Source of the DNA: Eubacteriales bacterium SKADARSKE-1
GTDB lineage: Bacteria > Bacillota > Clostridia > Oscillospirales > Acutalibacteraceae
DNA: 64,000 nt
Direction: 5' to 3'
NCBI GenBank assembly: GCA_030920305.1
Contig: JARLUB010000002.1
Coordinates: 62,001 to 126,000, forward strand
Of this stretch, positions 18,283 through 26,828 are shown one piece after another; the stretch's first letter is position 1; each line of letters begins with the position of its first letter. A program made the translations under genes and the position numbers. The notes under the pieces were generated by a model, which made no database searches, was not told the origin of the DNA, and saw only the letters and a list, made by a program, of their open reading frames with translations.

Positions 18283-18717
18283 ATGACTATTACAGAAAAA
18301 GTATCTTACATCAAAGGACTTTTAGAGGGATTAAATCTTGACGAAAATAAACCAGAGGTTAAAGTTCTTACAGCTGTTGTTGATTTACTTGATGATATAT
18401 CGCTTGAGGTTACTGATATAGAAGAAGGTTTAGATGAATTTGTAGAACAAGTAGATGAGATTGACGAAGACCTTAGCGTATTGGAAGATGACTTTTATGG
18501 CAGTGAAGATGACGAAGAAGATGATGAAGATTTATTTTATGAAGTTACCTGCCCAACTTGCGGGGAGACAGTTTGTCTTTCTGAATCTGTTTTGTTAGAT
18601 GGAGAAGTAGATTGCCCTAAATGTGGCGAAAATTTAGAGTTTGATTTTGATGAATTATGTGATTGTGACAATGAAGGATGTTCATGCCAAAGCTGTAACT
18701 CTTTAGATAGTAAATAA
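18283..18717 (+). CDS. Acidic zinc-ribbon protein, CD1247 N-terminal-domain type
   Basis: A 144-residue clostridial protein. An N-terminal helical segment (KVSYIKGLLEGL) and a long acidic coil (about 45-85, with runs of Glu and Asp) are followed by a zinc ribbon with CPTC and CPKC pairs and a Cys-rich tail with five further Cys. It resembles the widespread clostridial family named after C. difficile CD1247, whose role is unknown. It follows efp with an AAGGAGG ribosome binding site. The terminal Cys cluster could bind an additional metal. Confidence 0.75.
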   Translation: MTITEKVSYIKGLLEGLNLDENKPEVKVLTAVVDLLDDISLEVTDIEEGLDEFVEQVDEIDEDLSVLEDDFYGSEDDEEDDEDLFYEVTCPTCGETVCLSESVLLDGEVDCPKCGENLEFDFDELCDCDNEGCSCQSCNSLDSK

Positions 18718-18747
18718 GAAACTCTTTTTGTTGTTTTCTAATGTTTG

Positions 18748-18779
18748 ACCGTCTATGTCATGTTGGCATAGGCGGTTTT
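18748..18779 (+). terminator. Probable terminator after zinc-ribbon gene
   Basis: The stem 18748-18757 (ACCGTCTATG) pairs with 18767-18776 (CATAGGCGGT, one G-U), followed by only four Ts, so it is of moderate strength. Confidence 0.5.
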
Positions 18780-18854
18780 GGCTAAGGGCGTTACTTTCAT
18801 GGCACTAGTGTAAAATTTTATTGCTAACTAATTTTGTTTAAAATGGGGAAAAGT

Positions 18855-19853
18855 ATGAAGAGATATTTAAAAAGAAGTTTATGCTTACTATCTGCAATAA
18901 CTTTATTATTTAATTTGTCAGCTTGTGTAAATACTTCAAGACCATCATCAGATACATCAAAAACTAAAGTTAACGTAGTAGCACTAAAAGGACCAACAGG
19001 AATTGGCATTGTAAACCTTATGAATGACTCAGAACAAGATTTAACTATTAACGATTACAATATATCAATTGTTGGAGATCCATCTGAAGCTGCTGCTAAA
19101 CTTGCTAGTCATGACGTAGATATTGCACTTTTGCCAACAAACATGTCTTCAATACTTTATAATAAAACTTCAGGTGCTGTAGATATTGCAGCGATCAATA
19201 CACTAGGGGTCCTTTATTTGCTTTCAAGCGATGGCAAAATAAATAGTATAAATGATTTAAAAGGTAAAACCGTTTATTTAACAGGACAGGGAGCAACACC
19301 GGAGTTTGCTTTTAGCTATATATTAAAGCAAAATGGGTTAGAACCCAGCAAAGATGTTAAATTAGAGTATAAAGCAGAACACTCAGAGCTTGCTACCTTA
19401 ATGATTTCAGGCAAGGTTGATATAGGAATTTTACCAGAACCTTTTGTAACACAGGTAATAAATAAAAATAATGATATAAAAACAGCTCTTGACTTGACCG
19501 AAGAGTGGATTAAAGTAACGGATAGTAATAGCGTTTTAACAATGGGCTGCATTGCTGTGAGAAAAGAGCTAGAAGAGCGGCAAAAATCAGCCTTAGATGC
19601 ATTCTTGAATGAATATAAAAAATCTGCAGAACGTGCAAATAGCGATGTAGCTAAAACAGCTGAGCTATGTGATCAGTATGGGATAATGCAAAAAGAAATT
19701 GCAGAAAAGGCTATACCAAAATGTAACGTTGTTTTTATTGATGGAAAAGAAATGAAAGATAAACTTTTTGGGTTTTTAAATATACTGTTTGAGTTTGAGC
19801 CAAAATCTGTTGGGGGGAAACTGCCAGATGAGGATTTTTATTATCAAAGATGA
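18855..19853 (+). CDS. ABC importer substrate-binding lipoprotein (SsuA/NMT1 type)
   Basis: A 332-residue lipoprotein. The signal peptide ends in the lipobox LSAC, so the mature N-terminus is a lipidated Cys near position 24. The body is the NMT1/SsuA-like periplasmic-binding fold, with GPTGIGIVNLM near the start and KGKTVYLTGQGATPEFAFSY in the hinge region. Relatives bind sulfonates, nitrate, taurine or thiamine precursors; nothing here fixes the ligand. I chose ATG 18855 because GGGGA lies six bases before it. The permease and ATPase genes follow directly. Confidence 0.88.
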   Translation: MKRYLKRSLCLLSAITLLFNLSACVNTSRPSSDTSKTKVNVVALKGPTGIGIVNLMNDSEQDLTINDYNISIVGDPSEAAAKLASHDVDIALLPTNMSSILYNKTSGAVDIAAINTLGVLYLLSSDGKINSINDLKGKTVYLTGQGATPEFAFSYILKQNGLEPSKDVKLEYKAEHSELATLMISGKVDIGILPEPFVTQVINKNNDIKTALDLTEEWIKVTDSNSVLTMGCIAVRKELEERQKSALDAFLNEYKKSAERANSDVAKTAELCDQYGIMQKEIAEKAIPKCNVVFIDGKEMKDKLFGFLNILFEFEPKSVGGKLPDEDFYYQR

Positions 19854-19905
19854 AACTTTTTTACCTCTAAGAAACTCAAACAAGCTTAAAGAAGGAAGCT
19901 GAATA

Positions 19906-20655
19906 ATGAAAAAAATACTAAAAATATTTGGTGTTTTAGTTTTCTGGCTGATTACTTGGCAACTTGTATATTTTTTAGTGAACCAAGAACTTTTAGTGGC
20001 GTCACCTAGTGAGGTTTTTTTTAGATTGCTTGAGTTATTTGGTACAACTAAATTTTGGACGAGTACATTTTTTTCTATTATTAGAATAATGCAAGGTTTT
20101 GTTTTGGCGATATTATTTGGTGTGATTTTTGCATGGCTCACAACTCAATATAAATTATTTTCAATTATTTTTAGCCCTGTTTTAACCGTAATAAAAACAA
20201 CACCGGTTGCATCATTTGTGGTCTTAGCACTGGTGTTTATAAAATCATTTTATGTTCCATCTTTTATTTCTTTTTTAATGGTAGTGCCAATTATTTGGGC
20301 TAACACAAAAGAAGGAATAAAGAAAACAGATGTAAAGCTTTTAGAAATGGCAAAAGTTTTTAATTTTAACAAGTTTACTGTTTTAAGAAAAATTTACATA
20401 CCATCAATTATGCCGCACTTTATGTCAGCTTTTACAGTAGGTTTAGGATTTGCTTGGAAAGCTGGGGTAGCAGCAGAAGTAATTGCTAACACGCAATTAT
20501 CAATTGGAAGCGAAATATACATCTCAAAAATATATATGGATACGGTTTCACTGTTTTCTTGGACTATAGTTGTAATAATAATAAGTTTACTTTTAGAAAA
20601 GGTAATAGTTAAGGTTACAAAGAAGCTGGTATTAAAATATAATTTAGAAAGGTAA
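19906..20655 (+). CDS. ABC importer permease (SsuC/ThiX type)
   Basis: A 249-residue integral membrane protein of the binding-protein-dependent permease family, with about six hydrophobic segments. The EAA cytoplasmic loop reads KLLEMAKVFNFNKFTVLRKIYIPSIMP, which contacts the ATPase. It lies 52 bp after the lipoprotein gene and 9 bp before the ATPase gene with GAAGGAAG as ribosome binding site. Confidence 0.9.
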   Translation: MKKILKIFGVLVFWLITWQLVYFLVNQELLVASPSEVFFRLLELFGTTKFWTSTFFSIIRIMQGFVLAILFGVIFAWLTTQYKLFSIIFSPVLTVIKTTPVASFVVLALVFIKSFYVPSFISFLMVVPIIWANTKEGIKKTDVKLLEMAKVFNFNKFTVLRKIYIPSIMPHFMSAFTVGLGFAWKAGVAAEVIANTQLSIGSEIYISKIYMDTVSLFSWTIVVIIISLLLEKVIVKVTKKLVLKYNLER

Positions 20656-20664
20656 AGTGTAATT

Positions 20665-21363
20665 ATGCTTTTATCTTTTAATAAAGTTTCTAAAAATTTT
20701 GGGGAAATAAAAGTTCTTGATAACTTTTCAATCAATTTTCCCAAAAAAGGAACAGTATGTCTTTTTGGAAAATCAGGAATTGGAAAGACAACTATTTTAA
20801 ATTTAATAGCAGGGTTGTTAAAGCCGGATTTTGGGTATATAGAAGGATTAGATACAAAGAAAATTTCCTTTGCATTTCAAGATGAAAGATTGCTTTTATG
20901 GAATACTGTAATTGAAAATGTTAGTGTAGTGGTTAACAAGAAAAGTAATATTGATAAAAAAGAAATAGCAAAAGGGTGGCTAAGCAAAGTAGGTCTTTTA
21001 GAATTTTGTGACAAAAAGCCGGATGAGCTTAGTGGAGGTATGAAGCAGAGATTAGTTTTAGCACGTGCGTTGGCATTTGATGGTGATATAATTTTACTAG
21101 ATGAACCATTTAAAGGATTGGATGATGCTTCAAAGAATACTTTAATAGATCTTATAAATGAAATTACAAAAGATAAACTAGTAGTTGTTGTAACCCATAG
21201 CACTTATGAAGCTTTAAGCCTCTCAGATACAATATATGTTCTAAAAGGAACTCCAATTGAAGTTGTAGATAAATTGGATATTGATTTGCCTTGCTGTGAA
21301 AGTTACAGGTATAATAGTGCGTTTTTAGAATATCAAAAGAAAATAGATGCTTTATATAAATAA
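20665..21363 (+). CDS. ABC importer ATP-binding protein (SsuB type)
   Basis: A 232-residue ABC ATPase. Walker A FGKSGIGKTTILN is at about 36-48, the Q-loop reads AFQDERLLLWNTV (the FQ-x-x-RLLPW word typical of the sulfonate/nitrate/taurine subfamily), the signature is LSGGMKQR, Walker B is IILLDEPFKGLD and the H-loop is VVTHSTYEAL. It completes a three-gene importer with the two upstream genes. A terminator follows immediately. Confidence 0.93.
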   Translation: MLLSFNKVSKNFGEIKVLDNFSINFPKKGTVCLFGKSGIGKTTILNLIAGLLKPDFGYIEGLDTKKISFAFQDERLLLWNTVIENVSVVVNKKSNIDKKEIAKGWLSKVGLLEFCDKKPDELSGGMKQRLVLARALAFDGDIILLDEPFKGLDDASKNTLIDLINEITKDKLVVVVTHSTYEALSLSDTIYVLKGTPIEVVDKLDIDLPCCESYRYNSAFLEYQKKIDALYK

Positions 21364-21394
21364 AAACCACCAGAATAATTAACTGGTGGTTTTA
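21363..21394 (+). terminator. Terminator of ABC importer operon
   Basis: A perfect 11 bp stem, AAAACCACCAG (21363-21373) with CTGGTGGTTTT (21383-21393), has A and T tracts on its ends, so it may work in both directions. Confidence 0.85.
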
Positions 21395-21462
21395 AAATTT
21401 ATTATGTACTATAAAGCATTTTTGAATGTTACATAAAGCGTAGCTTTTATTTTGTGATAGTA

Positions 21463-22017
21463 TCAACTACCAAATTGCTCCATAAAACCATGAGCCATAT
21501 AATCGGCCATTTTTAATGCTTCGTTTTCAATATCATCATATAATTTTATATCTTCTTTAAAATTTCTGTTTAGCCTTTCTTTTGCTTCATTTTCTGTCAT
21601 TTTCAAGTGGTCATACATAAAAGATTTCCATCTTTCCTCATTCCAGTAAGGATTTATAGTAGCCAGAAACTTTGAAATTTCGTCTGCATTCTTATACCAT
21701 TTTGTGCGTGAATCAGATGCTTTTTCTGAGTCGCCTTGTTTTGTAGCATTTACTAAATCAGCGCCGATCTGTAAATGTTTTGTTAGTAATTCCTTAAAAA
21801 TGTCAGCCTTTACATCACCGTAAAATTTCCTAAATACATTTGAAAAATCTATAGGGTTTTGAAGTAAACGATTTGTAACTAATTCTAAATCTCCTAAATT
21901 TGCTGCTGTACTGATTATAAAAGATCTAGTCCACATTATATGCTGTTCCCATAATTTTCTTAATTCATTTATTAACATTATTTGGCTTGGCGATTTTGAA
22001 CGATTTTGATTATACAT
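21463..22017 (-). CDS. Conserved clostridial helical protein of unknown function
   Basis: A 184-residue, mostly helical soluble protein with no signal peptide. It resembles a family in spore-forming Clostridia with the words LRKLWEQHIMWTRSFIISTAANLGDL and RLLQNPIDF; some members are misnamed acetylglutamate kinase in databases. Trp, His and Asp-rich stretches (NPYWNEERWKSFMYDHL) suggest a four-helix bundle. The start is supported by AGGAGGG ahead of the ATG. It is monocistronic and its role is unknown. Confidence 0.7.
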   Translation of the reverse strand: MYNQNRSKSPSQIMLINELRKLWEQHIMWTRSFIISTAANLGDLELVTNRLLQNPIDFSNVFRKFYGDVKADIFKELLTKHLQIGADLVNATKQGDSEKASDSRTKWYKNADEISKFLATINPYWNEERWKSFMYDHLKMTENEAKERLNRNFKEDIKLYDDIENEALKMADYMAHGFMEQFGS

Positions 22018-22180
22018 AGAAACACCCTCCTATAAGTAGTACCTACATTATAATGATATTTATAGAGAATCGTTATTATTACCTTCAATAAGCTGGTATT
22101 ATAAAATTAAAGAAGCTTTTGGCTTATTGCTTACACACTTTAAGCTTCTAACCTAGTTAGGTTCCTCTATATCAAATAAA

Positions 22181-22216
22181 AAGGAGGATGCATTATGCAT
22201 GTGCATCCTCTTTTTT
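22181..22216 (-). terminator. Terminator of pyk
   Basis: An inverted repeat, GAGGATGCA with TGCATCCTC, around an 8-9-nt loop is flanked by A and T runs. It lies 13 bp beyond the pyk stop. Confidence 0.8.
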
Positions 22217-22228
22217 AAAATTTTACTT

Positions 22229-23983
22229 TTAACGAAAACAACTAGTATCACTGAAAACAATTCCCTTTTCAGCATTTAAAGTAACAGTAGTGCCGCTGTG
22301 TAAAAATTTAGTTGCATTTTTGGCGCCAACGATTACTGGTTTATTTAAAGCTAGTCCAACACTTGCGGCATAAGAATCTCTTCCATCAATTTCAGTTATT
22401 ATTCCACTAGCTTCCTTTATTAACCCAAGACTTTTTTTAGAAACCGCAGGAATTACCAATATGTCTCCAGTTTTTAAATTTTTTCGGGCTTCTTTTTCAT
22501 CTGCACATACACAAAGGTTTGCACAAATTGATGACTTTGTAATACCAAGGCCAGAAACTAAAATGTTTCCAACAAGGTGAACTTTTAGAAGGTTTGTAGT
22601 ACCTGAATTTCCAAATGGTACACCGGCAGTTAAAACAACAAGATCTCCATGAGATATAAGACCTTCACTTTGTGCTGAGTTAACAATGTTTTCAATAAGT
22701 TCATCAGTATTGTTTTTTTCCTTCATTAATATAGGAGTAACTCCCCATAACAAGTTCATTTGCCTCATTACTGTTTTACTAGTTGTCCCAGCTATAATAG
22801 GGCAACTAGGTTTATATTTAGATATAGCTTCAGCAGTTGCCCCTGTTTTAGTAACTGTCAATATAGATGTGGCACCAAGATCATGAGCTGTTGAACATGT
22901 AGCGTGAGAAATAGCAGCTGTAACAGTGGTTATAGGTATTGCATCTTTTTTAGTAAACCTTTTTTTATAGTCAATATCACGTTCAGTTCTCTCAGCTATT
23001 TTGCTCATAGTTTTAAGTGCTAAGACTGGATATTTGCCAGCAGCGGTTTCAGCTGAAAGCATAATAGCACTAGCACCATCATAAATAGCATTTGCAACAT
23101 CGGTGGTTTCGGCTCTAGTTGGGCGAGGCTGTTTTACCATAGAATCTAGCATTTGAGTTGCAATAATTACATGTTTTCCAACATCGTATGCTTTTGATAT
23201 AAGTTTTTTTTGAATTATGGGAATTTCCTCCATGGGAATTTCAACGCCCAGGTCTCCTCTTGCTACCATTATTCCATCAGAATTTCTTAATATTTCATCA
23301 ATATTATTTAAGCCCTCAGAGTTTTCTATTTTCGAAATAATTTTTATATGATTTCCGTTATACTTTGAAAGTTCTTCTTTTAAAAGTTTAATATCCTCAT
23401 AAGATCTAGTAAATGAAGCAGCAATAAAATCAAAGCCTTCATCTACTGCAAACTTAATATCTTCTTTATCTTTTTTGTTTATAAAAGGAAGGGGTAAGTT
23501 AATTTCAGGAATATTTATCCCTTTATTTGCAGATAAAATGCCACCATTAACAACCACACAAGTTATAGTATTATCATCACATTCTACAACTTTTAGTTCT
23601 ATGAGGCCATCATCAATTAAAATTTTTATTCCCGGGTAAATATCTTTAGTAAGCTTTTTGTAACTTATGCTAACGCCATTTTCATCACCAATAATATCTT
23701 CAGTGTACAAAGTAAACTTTTTTTTGTTTTTAAGATGGATTTTTGGTGTAGAGAATGTACCTATTCGTATTTCTGGACCTTTAGTATCTAGTAAAAGGGC
23801 AACCGGTATGTGTAATTCTTTACGTAGCTTTTTTAAACTATTAATACGATTCTTTCTTAAAATTTCGGTTTGATGGGACATATTAAGTCGAGCAACGTTC
23901 ATTCCATTTAGTATAAGATTTCTTAAAGTGTCTTCATTATCTGTGGCAGGGCCTAAAGTGCAGACGATTTTTGTTTTTCTCAT
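22229..23983 (-). CDS. pyk: Pyruvate kinase with C-terminal PEP-utiliser domain
   Basis: Pyruvate kinase (phosphoenolpyruvate + ADP to pyruvate + ATP), 584 residues. The N-terminal part starts RKTKIVCTLGPATDNE. The catalytic barrel contains ISKIENSEGL and the signature MVARGDLGVEIP, then IIATQMLDSM and ADV-type TTDVANAIYDG. The allosteric domain ends near 475. The extra C-terminal domain of about 105 residues (LKTGDILVIPAVSKKSL and GVALNKP-like GLALNKPVIVGA) is the PEP-utiliser-like extension found in Bacillus-type enzymes. AAAGGGAGA supports the ATG. It is transcribed alone. Confidence 0.96.
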   Translation of the reverse strand: MRKTKIVCTLGPATDNEDTLRNLILNGMNVARLNMSHQTEILRKNRINSLKKLRKELHIPVALLLDTKGPEIRIGTFSTPKIHLKNKKKFTLYTEDIIGDENGVSISYKKLTKDIYPGIKILIDDGLIELKVVECDDNTITCVVVNGGILSANKGINIPEINLPLPFINKKDKEDIKFAVDEGFDFIAASFTRSYEDIKLLKEELSKYNGNHIKIISKIENSEGLNNIDEILRNSDGIMVARGDLGVEIPMEEIPIIQKKLISKAYDVGKHVIIATQMLDSMVKQPRPTRAETTDVANAIYDGASAIMLSAETAAGKYPVLALKTMSKIAERTERDIDYKKRFTKKDAIPITTVTAAISHATCSTAHDLGATSILTVTKTGATAEAISKYKPSCPIIAGTTSKTVMRQMNLLWGVTPILMKEKNNTDELIENIVNSAQSEGLISHGDLVVLTAGVPFGNSGTTNLLKVHLVGNILVSGLGITKSSICANLCVCADEKEARKNLKTGDILVIPAVSKKSLGLIKEASGIITEIDGRDSYAASVGLALNKPVIVGAKNATKFLHSGTTVTLNAEKGIVFSDTSCFR

Positions 23984-24075
23984 ACTATTTCTCTCCCTTT
24001 AATATTAGATATCTCACCTCTATTTCACATGTTTTAATTATAGCATAATAAGCTGATTTTGTAAAAGCACATAGC

Positions 24076-24104
24076 TTGAAATTTTAGTCAAATAGAGTTA
24101 CACT
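24076..24104 (+). promoter_or_regulatory. Sigma-A promoter of VanY-like gene
   Basis: TTGAAA (24076-24081), a 17 bp spacer and TACACT (24099-24104) sit 34 bp before the start codon. Confidence 0.6.
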
Positions 24105-24138
24105 TGGATTATAGATTTATATTTGGAGTTAAAGGTAT

Positions 24139-25026
24139 ATGAAATTTTTATCAGGCATTTTTAAAAATAATAATTTAATAGTTGTAAAAAAATATAGTGA
24201 TATATCACCGGAACCATTGTTTTTATGCGAAAAGAAAGAAAATTTTTTCAAAAGGTTTTTAGGACGCGAGAATTTTGTTTTTTTAAGGTTTGGAGAAAGA
24301 AATAAGAAAAAAAAGAAAAAAATAATAACGTTAATCTTAGTTCCAGTTGTGATAATTGCAATTTTAACCGGCGGGATTTGTGTATCGGTAAATAAAACCG
24401 AGAACAAAAATAAAACCTTATTTTCACCAAAGTCTGATATAATTGAATCAAAAGAATCTATTGAGGAAACAAAAAAATTTCTTGTTTTAAATAATTCTCA
24501 AAGTAATAATGAAGACCTTAAAGTAGATTTAACGACATTTGGTAAAATAAAATGTGATAAAAAGATGGTTGCTAGCTTAAAAAACTTAATAAGTTCTGCA
24601 AGGAAAATAGGATATAATTTAGAAGTTACAGAAGGGTATACCGACTCATCAGTAAGAAAAAAAGTTTATGAAGATGAAATTTTACGCCTTAGAAATGAAG
24701 AGAACTATACATTGGCCAGAGCAGAGGCTGCAGCTTTAAAGACGATATCACCATATTATGAACATGAAACAGGTCTTTGTGTTAATATTACAGCACAAGA
24801 CTTATTGTCATCTGATTTTATAAATACAGATGAGTATGGTTGGCTAATACGAAATTGTATAGATTATGGTTTTGTGATAAGAACACCTCAAAGCAAGGAA
24901 AACAAAACAGGGCTTTGCTTTGATTCTACATTATACAGGTATGTTGGAGTCGAAAATGCTAGAAAGATGAGAACACTTAATATGTGCATTGAAGAATATA
25001 GAAAATATTTAAAAATTAAAAACTAA
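24139..25026 (+). CDS. Membrane-anchored, degenerate VanY-like domain protein
   Basis: A 295-residue type II membrane protein: a basic cytoplasmic N-terminus ending in a run of Lys (56-61), one membrane helix at about 62-83, then an external VanY / D-Ala-D-Ala carboxypeptidase-like domain from about 125. The fold words EGYTDSSVRKK, YEHETGLCVNI and TGLCFDSTLYRYVG align with the VanY words SGYRS, SEHQTGLAVDI and TGI-x-FEPWHFRYVG. The first zinc His (209) remains. The zinc Asp is Asn (216), and the catalytic Glu and final His of EPWH are Asp and Leu (262, 265). Hydrolysis is therefore unlikely and peptidoglycan binding or a regulatory role is more plausible. GGAG at 24125-24128 supports the start. 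Confidence 0.72.
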   Translation: MKFLSGIFKNNNLIVVKKYSDISPEPLFLCEKKENFFKRFLGRENFVFLRFGERNKKKKKKIITLILVPVVIIAILTGGICVSVNKTENKNKTLFSPKSDIIESKESIEETKKFLVLNNSQSNNEDLKVDLTTFGKIKCDKKMVASLKNLISSARKIGYNLEVTEGYTDSSVRKKVYEDEILRLRNEENYTLARAEAAALKTISPYYEHETGLCVNITAQDLLSSDFINTDEYGWLIRNCIDYGFVIRTPQSKENKTGLCFDSTLYRYVGVENARKMRTLNMCIEEYRKYLKIKN

Positions 25027-25092
25027 GTTTTAATGTGTATTTTAAGGAGAAAAAAGCATATCAAGAAAGATAAAAAATATATGAAAAAAGGA

Positions 25093-25137
25093 GAATTTTA
25101 TTATTCTAAATTAATTACAGAATAATAAAATTCTTTT
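25093..25137 (+). terminator. Terminator upstream of the gcv operon
   Basis: A perfect 15 bp stem, 25093-25107 (GAATTTTATTATTCT) with 25119-25133, is followed by TTTT. It separates the VanY-like gene from gcvT. Confidence 0.8.
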
Positions 25138-25203
25138 AATTACACTAAATGTTTAGTTAATTATATAGTTATAATTTCAGTGTTTTGTTTGTGCTTTTAT
25201 CAA

Positions 25204-25233
25204 TTGACATCATAGAAATTTTTAATCTATACT
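25204..25233 (+). promoter_or_regulatory. Sigma-A promoter of the gcv operon
   Basis: TTGACA (25204-25209), an 18 bp spacer and TATACT (25228-25233) stand 46 bp ahead of gcvT. The leader is too short for a glycine riboswitch downstream of it. Confidence 0.7.
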
Positions 25234-25279
25234 TAAAGCTACCAAAACCAATTTGGAAGTTGATTAAAGGAGAAATTGT

Positions 25280-26353
25280 ATGGAACAAAAAACAGCTTTT
25301 TATGATTGTCATGTTAATCATGGCGGGAAAATAGTTCCGTTTGCAGGTTATTTACTACCTGTACAGTATAGTGGTGTTATAGAAGAACACATGGCTGTAC
25401 GCACTGCCGCTGGACTTTTTGATGTATCACACATGGGAGAAGTGATTTTTAGCGGAAAAGATGCGCTTAAAAACTTAAACTACATATTGACAAATGACTT
25501 TACTAATATGCCAAACGGTAAAGTTCGTTATTCAGTTATGTGTGATGAAAATGGTGGAGTAATTGATGATTTGCTTGTCTATAAAATTAATAATGAAAAA
25601 TATTTGGTTGTCGTCAATGCAAGTAACCGCCATAAAGACGTAAAGTGGATGAAAGAACATATTTTTGGAGAAGTGGAATTTAAAGATATATCTGATGAAA
25701 TTTCACAACTTGCGCTACAAGGGCCGAATGCTGAGAAAATATTATTAGAAATTACTGATAAAAATAACATTCCAAAAGGATACTATACTTTTATAGAGAA
25801 TGCTAAAATTGAAGATATTCCATGTATAATTTCTCGCACAGGCTATACTGGCGAAGATGGTTTTGAATTGTATTTTGAAAACAAGCATGCAAATAAATTG
25901 TGGGATTTAATAACAAGTGCAGGCAAAAAACATGACTTAATGTTGTGTGGCTTAGGTTCTAGAGATACTCTTCGCCTAGAAGCGGCTATGCCTCTTTATG
26001 GGCATGAGATGGATAATACAATTACTCCTCTTGAAACTGGCCTTGATTTTGGTGTAAAGATGAGTAAAGATGATTTTATCGGGAAAAAAGCACTCGTTTT
26101 AGCAGGTGAACCTAAAAGAACAAGAGTTGGGCTTAAGGCTATTGGCAGAGGCATCGTTAGAGAACACCAAGATGTTTTCGTTGATGGGGCTAAAATTGGG
26201 TTTACAACATCAGGTACATTTTGTCCATTTGTGAAGTCGGCTATAGCTATGGCAATTTTAGATTTGCCTTATGCAAAAATTGGTACTCAAGTTGTGGTGA
26301 ATGTAAGGGGAAGAGATGTTTTAACACAAGTTGTGCCACTTCCATTTTTATAA
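25280..26353 (+). CDS. gcvT: Glycine cleavage system T protein (aminomethyltransferase)
   Basis: T protein transfers the methylene carbon from aminomethyl-lipoyl-GcvH to tetrahydrofolate and releases ammonia. The 357-residue protein shows [17 protein letters not shown] at the start, the folate-site Asp region [25 protein letters not shown], and the C-terminal barrel with [16 protein letters not shown]. First gene of the operon, with AAAGGAGA as ribosome binding site. Confidence 0.97.
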   Translation: MEQKTAFYDCHVNHGGKIVPFAGYLLPVQYSGVIEEHMAVRTAAGLFDVSHMGEVIFSGKDALKNLNYILTNDFTNMPNGKVRYSVMCDENGGVIDDLLVYKINNEKYLVVVNASNRHKDVKWMKEHIFGEVEFKDISDEISQLALQGPNAEKILLEITDKNNIPKGYYTFIENAKIEDIPCIISRTGYTGEDGFELYFENKHANKLWDLITSAGKKHDLMLCGLGSRDTLRLEAAMPLYGHEMDNTITPLETGLDFGVKMSKDDFIGKKALVLAGEPKRTRVGLKAIGRGIVREHQDVFVDGAKIGFTTSGTFCPFVKSAIAMAILDLPYAKIGTQVVVNVRGRDVLTQVVPLPFL

Positions 26354-26445
26354 GCATAGCTAAAACTGATTTTCTTGTAAAACTTAGTGAGTTTAATAAC
26401 TTTGATAATATTAAAAAATATTAAATAATTCGGAGGATAAATTAT

Positions 26446-26826
26446 ATGAAAATTTTAAAAGATCTAATGTATACCAAAACACACGAGTGGATTAAAATGA
26501 CTGGAGATAAAAAGGCTAAAATTGGTCTTACTGATTTTGCGCAGGATTCTTTAGGTAGCCTTGTGTTTGTTAATTTGCCAGAAGTCGGAGACGAAGTTTC
26601 AAAAGATGATTCGTTTGGCGATGTTGAATCGGTAAAGGCTGTTTCTGATGTGTTTAGCCCAGTAAACGGCAAGGTTTCAGCTATTAATGAAGAGCTGCTA
26701 GATAGCCCTGAAAAAATCAATGAATCTGCTTATGATGCCTGGCTGATTGAAGTCGAAGACATTGAAGAAAATAAAGATTTATTAACACCAGAACAGTATG
26801 AAAAAGTTTGCAATGAGGAGGCTTAA
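26446..26826 (+). CDS. gcvH: Glycine cleavage system H protein (lipoyl carrier)
   Basis: A 126-residue lipoylated shuttle protein that carries the aminomethyl group from P to T protein. The lipoyl-Lys lies in the hairpin GDVESVKAVSDVFSPVNG. The N-terminal YTKTHEWIK word and the C-terminal AYDAWLIEVE are standard. CGGAGG precedes the ATG. The end of this gene contains the ribosome binding site GAGGAGG (26814-26820) of gcvPA. Confidence 0.97.
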   Translation: MKILKDLMYTKTHEWIKMTGDKKAKIGLTDFAQDSLGSLVFVNLPEVGDEVSKDDSFGDVESVKAVSDVFSPVNGKVSAINEELLDSPEKINESAYDAWLIEVEDIEENKDLLTPEQYEKVCNEEA

Positions 26827-26828
26827 TA

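Noticed and set aside
25138-25279. Glycine riboswitch upstream of gcvT
   Set aside because: Only about 45 nt lie between the promoter -10 and the start codon, and none of the conserved riboswitch words are present.
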